From NCBI GenBank assembly GCA_947628975.1, contig CANRBW010000057.1, positions 1 to 8,904 on the forward strand: DNA of 8,904 bases, given 5' to 3'. Source of the DNA: an uncultured Oscillospiraceae bacterium (GTDB lineage Bacteria; Bacillota; Clostridia; Oscillospirales; Oscillospiraceae). The notes below the pieces were generated by a model that saw only the letters and a list, made by a program, of their open reading frames with translations, had not been told where the DNA came from and did not search any database. The position numbers and the translations under genes are program-made. This document shows, piece by piece, positions 1-5,772 of the stretch; position 1 is the first letter of the stretch; each line of letters begins with the position of its first letter.

Positions 1-1
1 C

Positions 2-961
2 CTCTACCTCGGCATCCCCTTCTGCCCCACCCGGTGCGCCTACTGCTCCTTCATCTCCGCCGACGTGAAGGGGGCCCTGGCCCTGGTGGAGCCCTATGTG
101 GACGCGCTGGAGCGGGAGATACGGTGGGCGGGGGAGTACTTGGCCCGCAAGGGGCTGCGGCCGCGGGCGGTCTATGTGGGGGGCGGCACCCCCACCGCCC
201 TGTCCGCCCCCCAGCTCCACCGCCTCCTCTCCGCCCTGGACAGCTGGCTGGACCGGGGGGCGCTGGAGGAGTTCACCGTGGAGGCCGGCCGGCCGGACAC
301 CATCGACCAAGAGAAGCTGGCGGTCCTGCGGGACCACGGGGTGGACCGGATCTCGGTGAATCCCCAGACCCTGTCCGACCGGGTCCTGCGGGCCATGGGC
401 CGGGCCCACACCGCCGACCAGTTCCGCCGCGCCTACGCCCTGGCCCGCCAGGCGGGGTTCGGGGCGCTGAACACCGACCTCATCGCCGGCCTGCCCCAGG
501 ACAGCCCGGAGGGCTTCCGCCGGACCCTGGACGAGATTTTGGACCTGGCGCCGGAGGAGATCACCGTCCACACCCTGGCCCTGAAGCACGGGGCCGACCT
601 GTTGAGCGAGCCCCAGTCCCTCCCCGACGCCCAGGCGGTGACCCGGATGCTGGACTACGCCGCCCAGGCCCTGCCCCGGCGGGGCTACCGGCCCTACTAC
701 CTCTACCGGCAGAAGTATATGACCGGGGCGCTGGAGAACGTGGGCTGGACCCGGCGGGAGCGGGGGAGCTTTTACAACGTGGTGATGATGGAGGAGTTGG
801 GCAGCGTCCTGGCTCTGGGGGCCGGGGCGGTGAGCAAACTGGTGGACCGCCCCGCCGGGACGGTGACCCGCCACACCAACCCCAAATACCCCAAGGAATA
901 TCTGGAGCGGTTGGGGGACAGCTTAACGCGCAGGGAGGCGCTGACATGGCCTATCAACTGA
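2..961 (+). CDS. hemZ: Oxygen-independent coproporphyrinogen III dehydrogenase HemZ, 5'-truncated
   Basis: Radical SAM enzyme of the HemZ branch of the HemN family, expected to convert coproporphyrinogen III to protoporphyrinogen IX without oxygen, in the cytoplasm, using a 4Fe-4S cluster and S-adenosylmethionine. The reading frame is open from base 2, so the start and the N-terminal domain lie left of the window; 319 residues are visible. Near the left edge is the cluster motif CPTRCAYC (bases 23-46; CxxxCxxC with the usual aromatic residue before the last Cys). It is followed by the SAM-binding segment YVGGGTPTALS, then by EFTVEAGRPDTI, NPQTLSDRVLRAMGRAHT and YYLYRQKYMTGALENVGW, segments I associate with HemZ rather than HemN or HemW. 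An internal GTG at 65 is not the start because the cluster motif lies upstream of it. The 3' end overlaps the next gene by 16 bases, suggesting one transcript. Whether the cell makes haem cannot be judged from this window. Confidence 0.93.
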   Translation, partial: LYLGIPFCPTRCAYCSFISADVKGALALVEPYVDALEREIRWAGEYLARKGLRPRAVYVGGGTPTALSAPQLHRLLSALDSWLDRGALEEFTVEAGRPDTIDQEKLAVLRDHGVDRISVNPQTLSDRVLRAMGRAHTADQFRRAYALARQAGFGALNTDLIAGLPQDSPEGFRRTLDEILDLAPEEITVHTLALKHGADLLSEPQSLPDAQAVTRMLDYAAQALPRRGYRPYYLYRQKYMTGALENVGWTRRERGSFYNVVMMEELGSVLALGAGAVSKLVDRPAGTVTRHTNPKYPKEYLERLGDSLTRREALTWPIN

Positions 962-1884
962 AGGAGATCAACCAGGCGGCCCGCCGGGACCCGGCGGAGT
1001 TCATCGCCCAGTGCGACAAAAACTACCAAAAGAGCATCGTCCGGGTGGCGGACGCCATCCAGAAGAATATGACCCGCAGTCCGGTGGTGCTGTTGTCCGG
1101 GCCCTCCGGCTCGGGCAAGACCACCACCTCCCTGAAGCTGGAGGAGGAGCTGGAGCGCCGGGGCGTGATGGTCCACCCCATCTCCCTGGACCAGTATTTT
1201 GTGGAGCGGCATCCGGGGGACGTGCTCCCCCGGACCCAAACGGGGGAGGTGGACCTGGAGTCCCCGGAGCTGCTGGACTGGGCCCTCCTGGGCGAGCACT
1301 TCACCGCCCTGGAGCGGCAAGAGCCCATCGACGTGCCCCACTTCGTCTTCACCCGCCAGCTCCGCAACCCGGCCAAGTCCCAGCGGGTGGAGCTGAAGGC
1401 CAACGAGGTGGCCATCTTCGAGGGGATCCACGCCCTGAACCCCCGCATCACCGAGGCCCACCCCCACGCCCTGCGGCTCTATATCTCCGCCAGGAGCGAC
1501 GTGGTGGACGGCGAGGAGATGGTCTTCAAGCGCACCTGGCTGCGCCTGGCCCGCCGGGCGGTGCGGGACAACAACTTCCGCGGCTACGACGCCGCCGCCA
1601 CCCTGGCCAACTGGGCCAACGTCCGCCGGGGGGAGAAGCTCTACATCTCCCCCTACAAGGACGCGGCCCATCTCCAGTTCGACACCGCCCTGGCCTACGA
1701 GGCGCCGGTGATGGCCAACTTTGCCCGGCCCCTGCTGGCCGCCGTCCCGCCGGAGAACCAGCGGGCGGCGGAGCTGGTGGAGATGATCCGGGCCTTCGAC
1801 CGCTTCGTGCCCATCGACCCCGACCTGGTCCCGCCGGACTCCCTGGTCCGGGAGTTCATCGGGGGCAGCAGCTATCACTATTGA
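946..1884 (+). CDS. Uridine-kinase-like nucleoside kinase (PRK/URK P-loop family)
   Basis: Predicted cytoplasmic P-loop kinase of 312 residues, probably phosphorylating a nucleoside such as uridine or cytidine with ATP or GTP. Visible motifs: Walker A GPSGSGKTT at residues 52-60; the segment ISLDQYFVER around 79-88, matching the acidic substrate and magnesium region of uridine kinases; DLESPELLDW at 103-112; and the Walker B-like VAIFEGIHALNP at 155-166, very typical of the clostridial nucleoside kinase family. Many Firmicutes members carry an extra N-terminal TGS/ThrRS-like region of some 250 residues; this one lacks it and has only a short leader of about 45 residues before the kinase domain. 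The frame stays open leftward to base 34, but the true start is the ATG at 946: it is preceded by GGGAGG with good spacing, and upstream of it the frame only shadows hemZ. It overlaps hemZ by 16 bases and lies 28 bases before mrp. The exact substrate cannot be told from sequence; phosphoribulokinase-like activity is less likely. Confidence 0.85.
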   Translation: MAYQLKEINQAARRDPAEFIAQCDKNYQKSIVRVADAIQKNMTRSPVVLLSGPSGSGKTTTSLKLEEELERRGVMVHPISLDQYFVERHPGDVLPRTQTGEVDLESPELLDWALLGEHFTALERQEPIDVPHFVFTRQLRNPAKSQRVELKANEVAIFEGIHALNPRITEAHPHALRLYISARSDVVDGEEMVFKRTWLRLARRAVRDNNFRGYDAAATLANWANVRRGEKLYISPYKDAAHLQFDTALAYEAPVMANFARPLLAAVPPENQRAAELVEMIRAFDRFVPIDPDLVPPDSLVREFIGGSSYHY

Positions 1885-1895
1885 GACCCACCATC

Positions 1896-1905
1896 AGAGG
1901 AGGAA
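1896..1905 (+). promoter_or_regulatory. Ribosome binding site of the Mrp gene
   Basis: AGAGGAGGAA lies 7 bases before the ATG at 1913 and fixes that start. It sits in the 28-base gap after the kinase gene, which holds no convincing promoter, so mrp is probably co-transcribed with the genes before it. Confidence 0.8.
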
Positions 1906-1912
1906 GAACACC

Positions 1913-2728
1913 ATGAGCGAGTGTACCCACGACTGCTCCACCTGCGGCGAGAGCTGCTCCGAGCGGCAGGAGGACTTCTCCGCCGCGATGAACCCCCTGT
2001 CCAATATCCGGCACGTCATCGCCGTCATGTCCGGCAAGGGCGGGGTGGGCAAGAGCCTTGTGACCTCCGCCCTGGCCGCCGCCTGTCACCGGGCGGGGAA
2101 GAAGGTGGGGGTGCTGGACGCGGACATCACCGGCCCCTCCATCCCCAAGGCCTTCGGCATCCACGACCGGGCGAGCGGCAGCGAGGTGGGGATCTTCCCG
2201 GTGGAGAGCAAGGGCGGCATCCCGGTGATGAGCCTCAACCTCCTGATGGAGGAGGAGACCGACCCGGTGGTGTGGCGGGGACCGGTGATCGCCGGGGCGG
2301 TGAAGCAGTTCTGGACCGACGTGGTCTGGGGCGAGCTGGACTACCTCTTTGTGGATATGCCTCCCGGGACCGGGGACGTGCCCCTCACCGTCTTCCAGTC
2401 CCTGCCGGTGGACGGGGTCATCGTGGTCACCAGCCCCCAGGACCTGGTGCGGATGATCGTCACCAAGGCGGTGAAGATGGCCCGGATGATGGAGATCCCG
2501 GTCCTGGGCCTGGTGGAGAATTACAGCTACTTCCAGTGCCCCGACTGCGGCCAGCGCCACGCCGTCTTCGGCGAGAGCCGCCTGGAACAGGTGGCCGCCG
2601 ACCTGGACCTGCCCGTCCTGGCGCGTCTGCCCATCGACCCCGCCCTGGCCGCCGCCTGTGACGCCGGCATCGTGGAGGACTACGTCCCCAACCCCCTGGA
2701 GGGGCTGGTGGCCAAACTGCCGGACTGA
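1913..2728 (+). CDS. mrp: Mrp/NBP35-family Fe-S cluster carrier ATPase
   Basis: 271-residue P-loop ATPase of the Mrp/ApbC/NBP35 group, which binds a 4Fe-4S cluster at a dimer interface and delivers it to target apoproteins in the cytoplasm. Seen in the sequence: deviant Walker A SGKGGVGKS at 40-48, switch I LDADITGPSIPK at 68-79, VWRGPVIAGAVKQF at 120-133, Walker B FVDMPPGTGD at 146-155, and the cluster-ligand pair CPDC (Cys209 and Cys212). The N-terminal DUF59/MIP18-like domain of E. coli Mrp is absent. In its place is a short cysteine cluster, C4-x3-C8-x2-C11-x3-C15, like the leader I recall from many clostridial Mrp proteins. It is the last gene of the operon and ends before a strong hairpin terminator. 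Supplying Fe-S clusters would fit the upstream radical SAM enzyme HemZ, but that functional link is inference from adjacency. Confidence 0.93.
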   Translation: MSECTHDCSTCGESCSERQEDFSAAMNPLSNIRHVIAVMSGKGGVGKSLVTSALAAACHRAGKKVGVLDADITGPSIPKAFGIHDRASGSEVGIFPVESKGGIPVMSLNLLMEEETDPVVWRGPVIAGAVKQFWTDVVWGELDYLFVDMPPGTGDVPLTVFQSLPVDGVIVVTSPQDLVRMIVTKAVKMARMMEIPVLGLVENYSYFQCPDCGQRHAVFGESRLEQVAADLDLPVLARLPIDPALAAACDAGIVEDYVPNPLEGLVAKLPD

Positions 2729-2743
2729 CCCACGGGATACGCC

Positions 2744-2777
2744 AAAAAAAGTCTCCATCCTTTGGATGGAGACTTTT
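2744..2777 (+). terminator. Intrinsic terminator after mrp
   Basis: Perfect hairpin: GTCTCCATCC (2751-2760), loop TTT, GGATGGAGAC (2764-2773). It is flanked by AAAAAAA on the left and TTTT on the right, so the stem extends to 14 pairs with A-T. The plus-strand T run is only four long. On the minus strand the flank gives seven T, so the element could also act as a second terminator for the oppositely transcribed dtd operon. Confidence 0.88.
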
Positions 2778-2809
2778 GCGCGCCTGTTCCATATCCCCGG
2801 CGGGCCGCG

Positions 2810-2845
2810 AAAAAACGCCCCGGCAGCCTTCAGGCGGCCGGGGCG
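2810..2845 (-). terminator. Intrinsic terminator of the racemase-like/dtd operon
   Basis: GC-rich hairpin: CGCCCCGGC (2816-2824) pairs with GCCGGGGCG (2837-2845), and an inner GCC/GGC pair closes a four-base loop. Read on the minus strand it is followed by six T (2815-2810), the expected U tract about 45 bases after the dtd stop codon. On the plus strand only TTT follows several bases later, so its main direction is minus. With the mrp terminator it separates two converging operons. Confidence 0.87.
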
Positions 2846-2891
2846 CGCGTTTGTGGGCAGGCCGGCCGGTATGGCCGGGGCCTCGGCGGGA

Positions 2892-3326
2892 TCAGAGCTC
2901 CAGCAGGATGGTCACCGGGCCGTCGTTTTCCGACTCCACCGCCATGTGGGCGCCGAAAACTCCCTGTTGAACTTCAAAGCCTTTTTCCCGGCAGGAATCC
3001 ATAAACCGTTCATAGAGCGGCACCGCCAGCTCCGGCCTGGCCGCGCCGGAGAAGCCGGGGCGGCGGGACGAGGTGTCGGCGTAGAGGGTGAACTGGCTCA
3101 CCGCCAGGATGGCCCCGCCCACGGCGGCCAGGTTCAGGTTCATCTTCCCGTTTTCGTCCTCGAAGACCCGCAGGTTGCAGACCTTCTCCGCCATCCGGTC
3201 CGCGGTCTGGAGGGTGTCCTCCGGCCCCACGCCCAGCAGGACCAGGTAGCCCCGGCCGATCGCGCCCACCTGCCGGCCCTCCACGGTGACGCTGGCCCGG
3301 CTCACCCGGGTCACTACCGCCCGCAT
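2892..3326 (-). CDS. dtd: D-aminoacyl-tRNA deacylase
   Basis: 144-residue protein, the normal length for bacterial DTD. It hydrolyses D-amino acids (D-Tyr, D-Asp and others) and mischarged glycine off tRNA, keeping D-residues out of proteins; it acts as a cytoplasmic homodimer. Both family signatures are visible: SQFTLYAD at residues 77-84, whose SQxT holds the active-site threonine, and NDGPVT at 134-139 (the NxGPxT motif, near the Gly-cisPro specificity loop used for chiral proofreading). The start MRAVVTRVSRASVTVEG is the typical DTD N-terminus. The reading frame is open far upstream, but ATG 3326 is chosen because of this N-terminus and because it overlaps the stop of the upstream racemase-like gene by one base (TGATG), implying translational coupling. 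A 3' terminator follows within about 50 bases. Confidence 0.96.
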   Translation of the reverse strand: MRAVVTRVSRASVTVEGRQVGAIGRGYLVLLGVGPEDTLQTADRMAEKVCNLRVFEDENGKMNLNLAAVGGAILAVSQFTLYADTSSRRPGFSGAARPELAVPLYERFMDSCREKGFEVQQGVFGAHMAVESENDGPVTILLEL

Positions 3327-4393
3327 CAGCGGTACTCCAGGGGCATCCCCTTGGCGAACAGGGGATCCAGCTCCACCTGGGCCAGGTCGCCGCCGGAACA
3401 GCGCAGGCCGGTCACGTCCACCAGGGTCTCCATGGCGCCCACCCGGCCGAGGATCCGGGCCTTCTGTCCGGCCACCCGGACCGCGGGCAGGTCCTTGCCC
3501 CGCCAGCGGCGCAGAGCCCCCCGGAGCCCCGTGGGCCTGGGGGCGGCGACGCCCACGCCGTTCTGATACCCCACCGCCAGGGTGGCCACCCGGGTGGGCT
3601 TGCGCAGACGCACCGGGTTTTCGTAGCCCACCGCGTGCCCGGCGGGGAGCCAGCGGATGTCCTCCACGCTGGCCTCGCAGAAGCCCACCTTTTGCAGGCC
3701 GTCGTCCTTGCTGCGCTTGCACCGGCCCAGCAGGGCCGAGCCCACCCGCACCGCGTCCAGGTGGGAGAAGTCGTAGCGGATGGTGGAGAAGCTCCCCGCG
3801 GCGTGGACCACCCCGGTCTCGAACCCGGCGCTCTGGATCTGGCGGACCACGGCGTTGAACTCCTCCAGCTGGGCCGCCACCGTCCTGGCCTTGGTGGAGG
3901 CGGACTGGAAATAGGTGTACACCCCGGAGATGGCCACGTTTTGCAGGTTCCGGAACACCGAGAGGATCTTGTCCGGCTCGTTGAGGACGAAGCCGCCGTA
4001 GCCCATGCCGCTGTCGATCTGGACGTGGGCCTCCGCCACGGTGGAGCGGTCCTCGGCCAGGGCGTTGAGGGCCATGCCCGCCTCCGCCGAGCCGATGGAG
4101 CAGACCACCCCCAGGTCCACCAGCGCCTCCAGCTCCTCCCGGTCCGCGGTGGAGCGGAGCATCAGCAGTTCCTCCTCCACCAGCCCCGCCTTCCGCAGGA
4201 CTTTGGCCTCCTCCGCCTCGGAGATGGCGAACCGGGTGACCCCGTGCTCCCGCAGGAGCAGGGCCATCTTCTCCAGCCCCGCCCCGTGGGCGTCCCCGGT
4301 CAGCACCGCGTAGAGGGTGGCGCCCCCGGAGTGCTTTCGCATGACCTCCAGATTCTTCACCACCGCGCGGGAGTCGATCACCAGACGCTTCAT
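3326..4393 (-). CDS. Alanine-racemase-fold protein lacking the PLP lysine
   Basis: 355 residues, similar end to end to bacterial alanine racemase: N-terminal TIM-barrel part and a C-terminal beta domain. Family landmarks are present: the opening VIDSRAVVKNLEVMRK, HAAGSFSTIRYDFSHLDAVRVGSALLG at 197-223 (aligning with the segment whose Arg contacts the PLP pyridine nitrogen), TLAVGYQNG at 271-279 (the VGYxxG motif with the catalytic Tyr, here Tyr276), and GRVGAMETLVDV near 316-327. However, the segment that normally reads AVVKADAYGHG is AVLTGDAHGAG at 29-39: the Schiff-base lysine is Thr32 (codon ACC, bases 4300-4298), and the following Tyr and His are also changed. The usual DTGMGRxGF reads DSGMGYGGF, losing the arginine. 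Standard PLP racemase activity is therefore doubtful. The frame is intact and codon use resembles its neighbours, so it is not an obvious pseudogene. RBS GGGGGAAGAG precedes the ATG. It is translationally coupled to dtd. Databases may label it alr; I would call it alanine-racemase-like, function unknown. Confidence 0.82.
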   Translation of the reverse strand: MKRLVIDSRAVVKNLEVMRKHSGGATLYAVLTGDAHGAGLEKMALLLREHGVTRFAISEAEEAKVLRKAGLVEEELLMLRSTADREELEALVDLGVVCSIGSAEAGMALNALAEDRSTVAEAHVQIDSGMGYGGFVLNEPDKILSVFRNLQNVAISGVYTYFQSASTKARTVAAQLEEFNAVVRQIQSAGFETGVVHAAGSFSTIRYDFSHLDAVRVGSALLGRCKRSKDDGLQKVGFCEASVEDIRWLPAGHAVGYENPVRLRKPTRVATLAVGYQNGVGVAAPRPTGLRGALRRWRGKDLPAVRVAGQKARILGRVGAMETLVDVTGLRCSGGDLAQVELDPLFAKGMPLEYR

Positions 4394-4480
4394 TTCTCTT
4401 CCCCCTGTCTGTCTTTTCGCCCGGCCCCCGCCGGGGAGGGCCGTGTCTGGGCTGTGTAAGGGTTTGGCGCCGCCGCGAAA

Positions 4481-4507
4481 GCGCCCCGGCCGAAGCCGGG
4501 CGGGCGC
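4481..4507 (-). other. GC-rich UUCG hairpin in the leader of the racemase-like gene
   Basis: Read on the minus strand, CCCGGC-TTCG-GCCGGG forms a six-pair stem (4500-4485) with a cUUCGg tetraloop, extended by GCGC pairs (4507-4504 with 4484-4481). It lies in the 5' leader of about 130 nt predicted from the minus-strand promoter. Only TTT follows it, so it is at most a weak terminator or attenuator; it may instead stabilise the RNA. The rest of the leader down to 4394 shows nothing else I recognise. Confidence 0.45.
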
Positions 4508-4527
4508 TCCGCGCTCCGCGCGTGGAT

Positions 4528-4556
4528 ATTATAGCACGCCCGGACGGAAAAGAAAA
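4528..4556 (-). promoter_or_regulatory. Promoter for the racemase-like/dtd operon
   Basis: On the minus strand a perfect -10 box TATAAT (4533-4528) is preceded by TGC, giving an extended -10. The matching -35 position, with a 17-base spacer, reads TTTTCT (4556-4551), a weak match. The extended -10 compensates for this in sigma-A promoters. Transcription would begin near 4521 and give a leader of about 128 nt before ATG 4393. Confidence 0.65.
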
Positions 4557-4576
4557 TGGGCGGCGGCCAGGTTCGG

Positions 4577-4605
4577 TTGATTTTTCCGGAAAAACATGGT
4601 AGGAT
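4577..4605 (+). promoter_or_regulatory. Promoter for the yihY-like gene
   Basis: TTGATT (4577-4582), a 17-base spacer and TAGGAT (4600-4605) form a good sigma-A-like promoter. Its -10 box covers the in-frame ATG at 4604, so transcripts starting near 4612 could not use that codon, supporting ATG 4634 as the start. The -35 boxes of this and the minus-strand promoter are only about 20 bases apart. Confidence 0.6.
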
Positions 4606-4633
4606 GAACTACCGCGAGAGGAGGGGAAGGGGC

Positions 4634-5488
4634 ATGAGGCTGTGGGAGTCCTCCGGCGTCCGGCTGGTCCGGGAGATGGTGGAGATCTACTTTGAAAAGC
4701 GGGTGGCCAGGGCGGCGGCGGCCCTGGTCTACTGGCTCATCCTCTCCCTGTTCCCCGCGCTCATCTGCCTCAACGCCTTCCTCATCTCCCTGCGGGTGAA
4801 CTGGTCCTCGGTGCTGGCGGTGCTGGAGCCCATCCTGCCCTCCGGCCTGCTGGGGGTGGTGGAGGACTACCTCCGGTATCTGGACGGCGCCGACCGCTCC
4901 CCCGCCTTGTTCGTCCTGGGGGCGGCCACCACCGTGTTCTTCGCCTCGGCGGCGGTGCGCTCCCTGATGGACATGATGAACGAGATCTACGGCCGCAAGG
5001 GCTACTCCCCCTGGGGCCAGATCGCGGCCAGCGTGGGCATCTCCCTGCTGTTCCTGGTGGCCATCTATCTGTCCATGGCGGTGCTCCTCACCGGCAGCCG
5101 CCTCTTCGCCGCCCTGGAGGAGCGGCTGGGGCTTTGGTGGCTGTCCCGGCTGCTGACCTGGCCGTGGCTGAAGTTCCTGTTGCTCTTCGGGATGCTCTTT
5201 CTCCTGATCAGTCTGCTGGACCTGGCGGTGGCCCCGCCGGGGAAGCCGCGGGCGCCGGTCTTTTTGGGGGCGCTGTTGACGGCGGCGGCCCTGGTGGCGG
5301 CCTCGGCGGTCTTTTCCGGCTTCATCGGAATGTCCAGCCGCTACTCCCTGATCTACGGCTCCCTGGCCTCGGTGATCATCCTGCTGTTGTGGCTCTACCT
5401 GTGCGGGAACGTGGTCATCCTGGGCGGGATATTCAACTGTCTGCGCTACAAGAGGAAAAAAGAGAAAAAACTTTCAAAAAATCCTTGA
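4634..5488 (+). CDS. YihY/UPF0761 family inner-membrane protein
   Basis: 284-residue polytopic membrane protein. Hydrophobic segments are visible at about 29-52, 91-109, 133-154, 179-199, 207-230 and 243-267, giving six likely membrane spans. The late motif YGSLASVIILLLWLYLCG (241-258) and the early LVYWLILSLFPALICL (31-46) are characteristic of the YihY/YfkH/BrkB-like family. The tail RYKRKKEKKLSKNP is strongly basic and probably cytoplasmic. The molecular function of the family is not settled; the old name ribonuclease BN is a misassignment. ATG 4634 is chosen over the in-frame ATGs at 4595 and 4604 because AGGAGGGGAAGGGG lies just before it and the predicted promoter -10 covers 4604. The gene stands alone, divergent from the racemase-like gene. 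No terminator separates it from the S10 operon promoter that begins inside its stop codon. Confidence 0.88.
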   Translation: MRLWESSGVRLVREMVEIYFEKRVARAAAALVYWLILSLFPALICLNAFLISLRVNWSSVLAVLEPILPSGLLGVVEDYLRYLDGADRSPALFVLGAATTVFFASAAVRSLMDMMNEIYGRKGYSPWGQIAASVGISLLFLVAIYLSMAVLLTGSRLFAALEERLGLWWLSRLLTWPWLKFLLLFGMLFLLISLLDLAVAPPGKPRAPVFLGALLTAAALVAASAVFSGFIGMSSRYSLIYGSLASVIILLLWLYLCGNVVILGGIFNCLRYKRKKEKKLSKNP

Positions 5489-5513
5489 CAAACCCGGTCC
5501 GCTCTGATAAGAT
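5485..5513 (+). promoter_or_regulatory. Main promoter of the S10 ribosomal protein operon
   Basis: A perfect -35 box TTGACA (5485-5490), a 17-base spacer and TAAGAT (5508-5513) with an upstream TGA trinucleotide (an extended -10). This is the strongest promoter match in the window, as expected for ribosomal protein genes. The A-rich stretch before it (5456-5481) could act as an UP element. The yihY stop TGA (5486-5488) lies inside the -35 box. Transcription should start near 5520. Confidence 0.85.
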
Positions 5514-5652
5514 AGCTGAGCGCCTGTTGTGGGCGCAGTCTGCGATGATGCGGGAGATTGCGGCGAGAGCCGGTAACTTCCGCGGAGTATGTCCGTTGAT
5601 CGGGCGGCTGAGAGGACCTGGCTCATGGGCGTATATCGTCTGGAGTGGGAAC

Positions 5653-5680
5653 AGCCGGCTTTGTGACGCCGGCTTTCTTC
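5653..5680 (+). terminator. Terminator-like hairpin (possible attenuator) in the S10 leader
   Basis: AGCCGGC (5653-5659) and GCCGGCT (5668-5674) form a perfect seven-pair GC stem with an 8-base loop, followed by TTCTTC. The U tract is imperfect, so termination would be partial. It lies about 135 nt into the leader and 100 nt before rpsJ. The upstream GCCGG at 5569-5573 could pair instead with CCGGC (5655-5659) and open the hairpin, the arrangement expected of an attenuator. The switching is inference. Confidence 0.5.
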
Positions 5681-5731
5681 ATGTCGAGAAGTGATACGCA
5701 CGGAAACGTGGACAGGAAATTCTCTCATCCG

Positions 5732-5772
5732 ATACGAAGCAGGACGGGACTACACACTTCGTATTAAGGAGG
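5732..5772 (+). promoter_or_regulatory. Hairpin abutting the rpsJ ribosome binding site
   Basis: ATACGAAG (5732-5739) and CTTCGTAT (5757-5764) are perfect inverted repeats around a 17-base loop. The ribosome binding site AAGGAGG (5766-5772) follows with no more than one base between, 9 bases before ATG 5782. A G-U pair (5731 with 5765) would extend the stem up to the Shine-Dalgarno sequence. The placement suggests either a binding site controlling translation or a structure that keeps the Shine-Dalgarno exposed. Confidence 0.6.

Noticed and set aside
34..945. Upstream part of a 616-codon open frame continuous with the nucleoside kinase
   Set aside because: It overlaps hemZ in another frame and translates to low-complexity Gly/Pro/Arg sequence typical of GC-rich shadow frames. 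The kinase has its own RBS and ATG at 946.
1856..2758. 300-codon minus-strand open frame opposite mrp
   Set aside because: Antisense shadow: biased composition, no RBS, and its 5' end lies in the terminator hairpin.
3635..4459. 274-codon plus-strand open frame opposite the racemase-like gene
   Set aside because: Composition is His/Leu/Gly-rich shadow sequence. The minus-strand frame has clear alanine racemase homology.
4595..4633. Longer N-terminus for the YihY-like protein from the ATG at 4595 or 4604
   Set aside because: The likely promoter -10 box covers 4600-4605, the added residues are not hydrophobic or family-like, and the best Shine-Dalgarno belongs to ATG 4634.
5681..5693. ATGTCGAGAAGTG in the leader is identical to the first 13 bases of rpsS (8744-8756)
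   Set aside because: A single 13-base match in a window this size is compatible with chance. Mimicry of the rpsS start by the leader would need conservation in relatives.
5681..5767. 28-codon ORF in the S10 leader, from ATG 5681 to the TAA at 5765-5767
   Set aside because: No ribosome binding site precedes it (GGCTTTCTTC), the peptide resembles nothing known to me, and the stretch is better explained by the RNA hairpins it spans. It could only be a leader peptide if homologues kept the frame.
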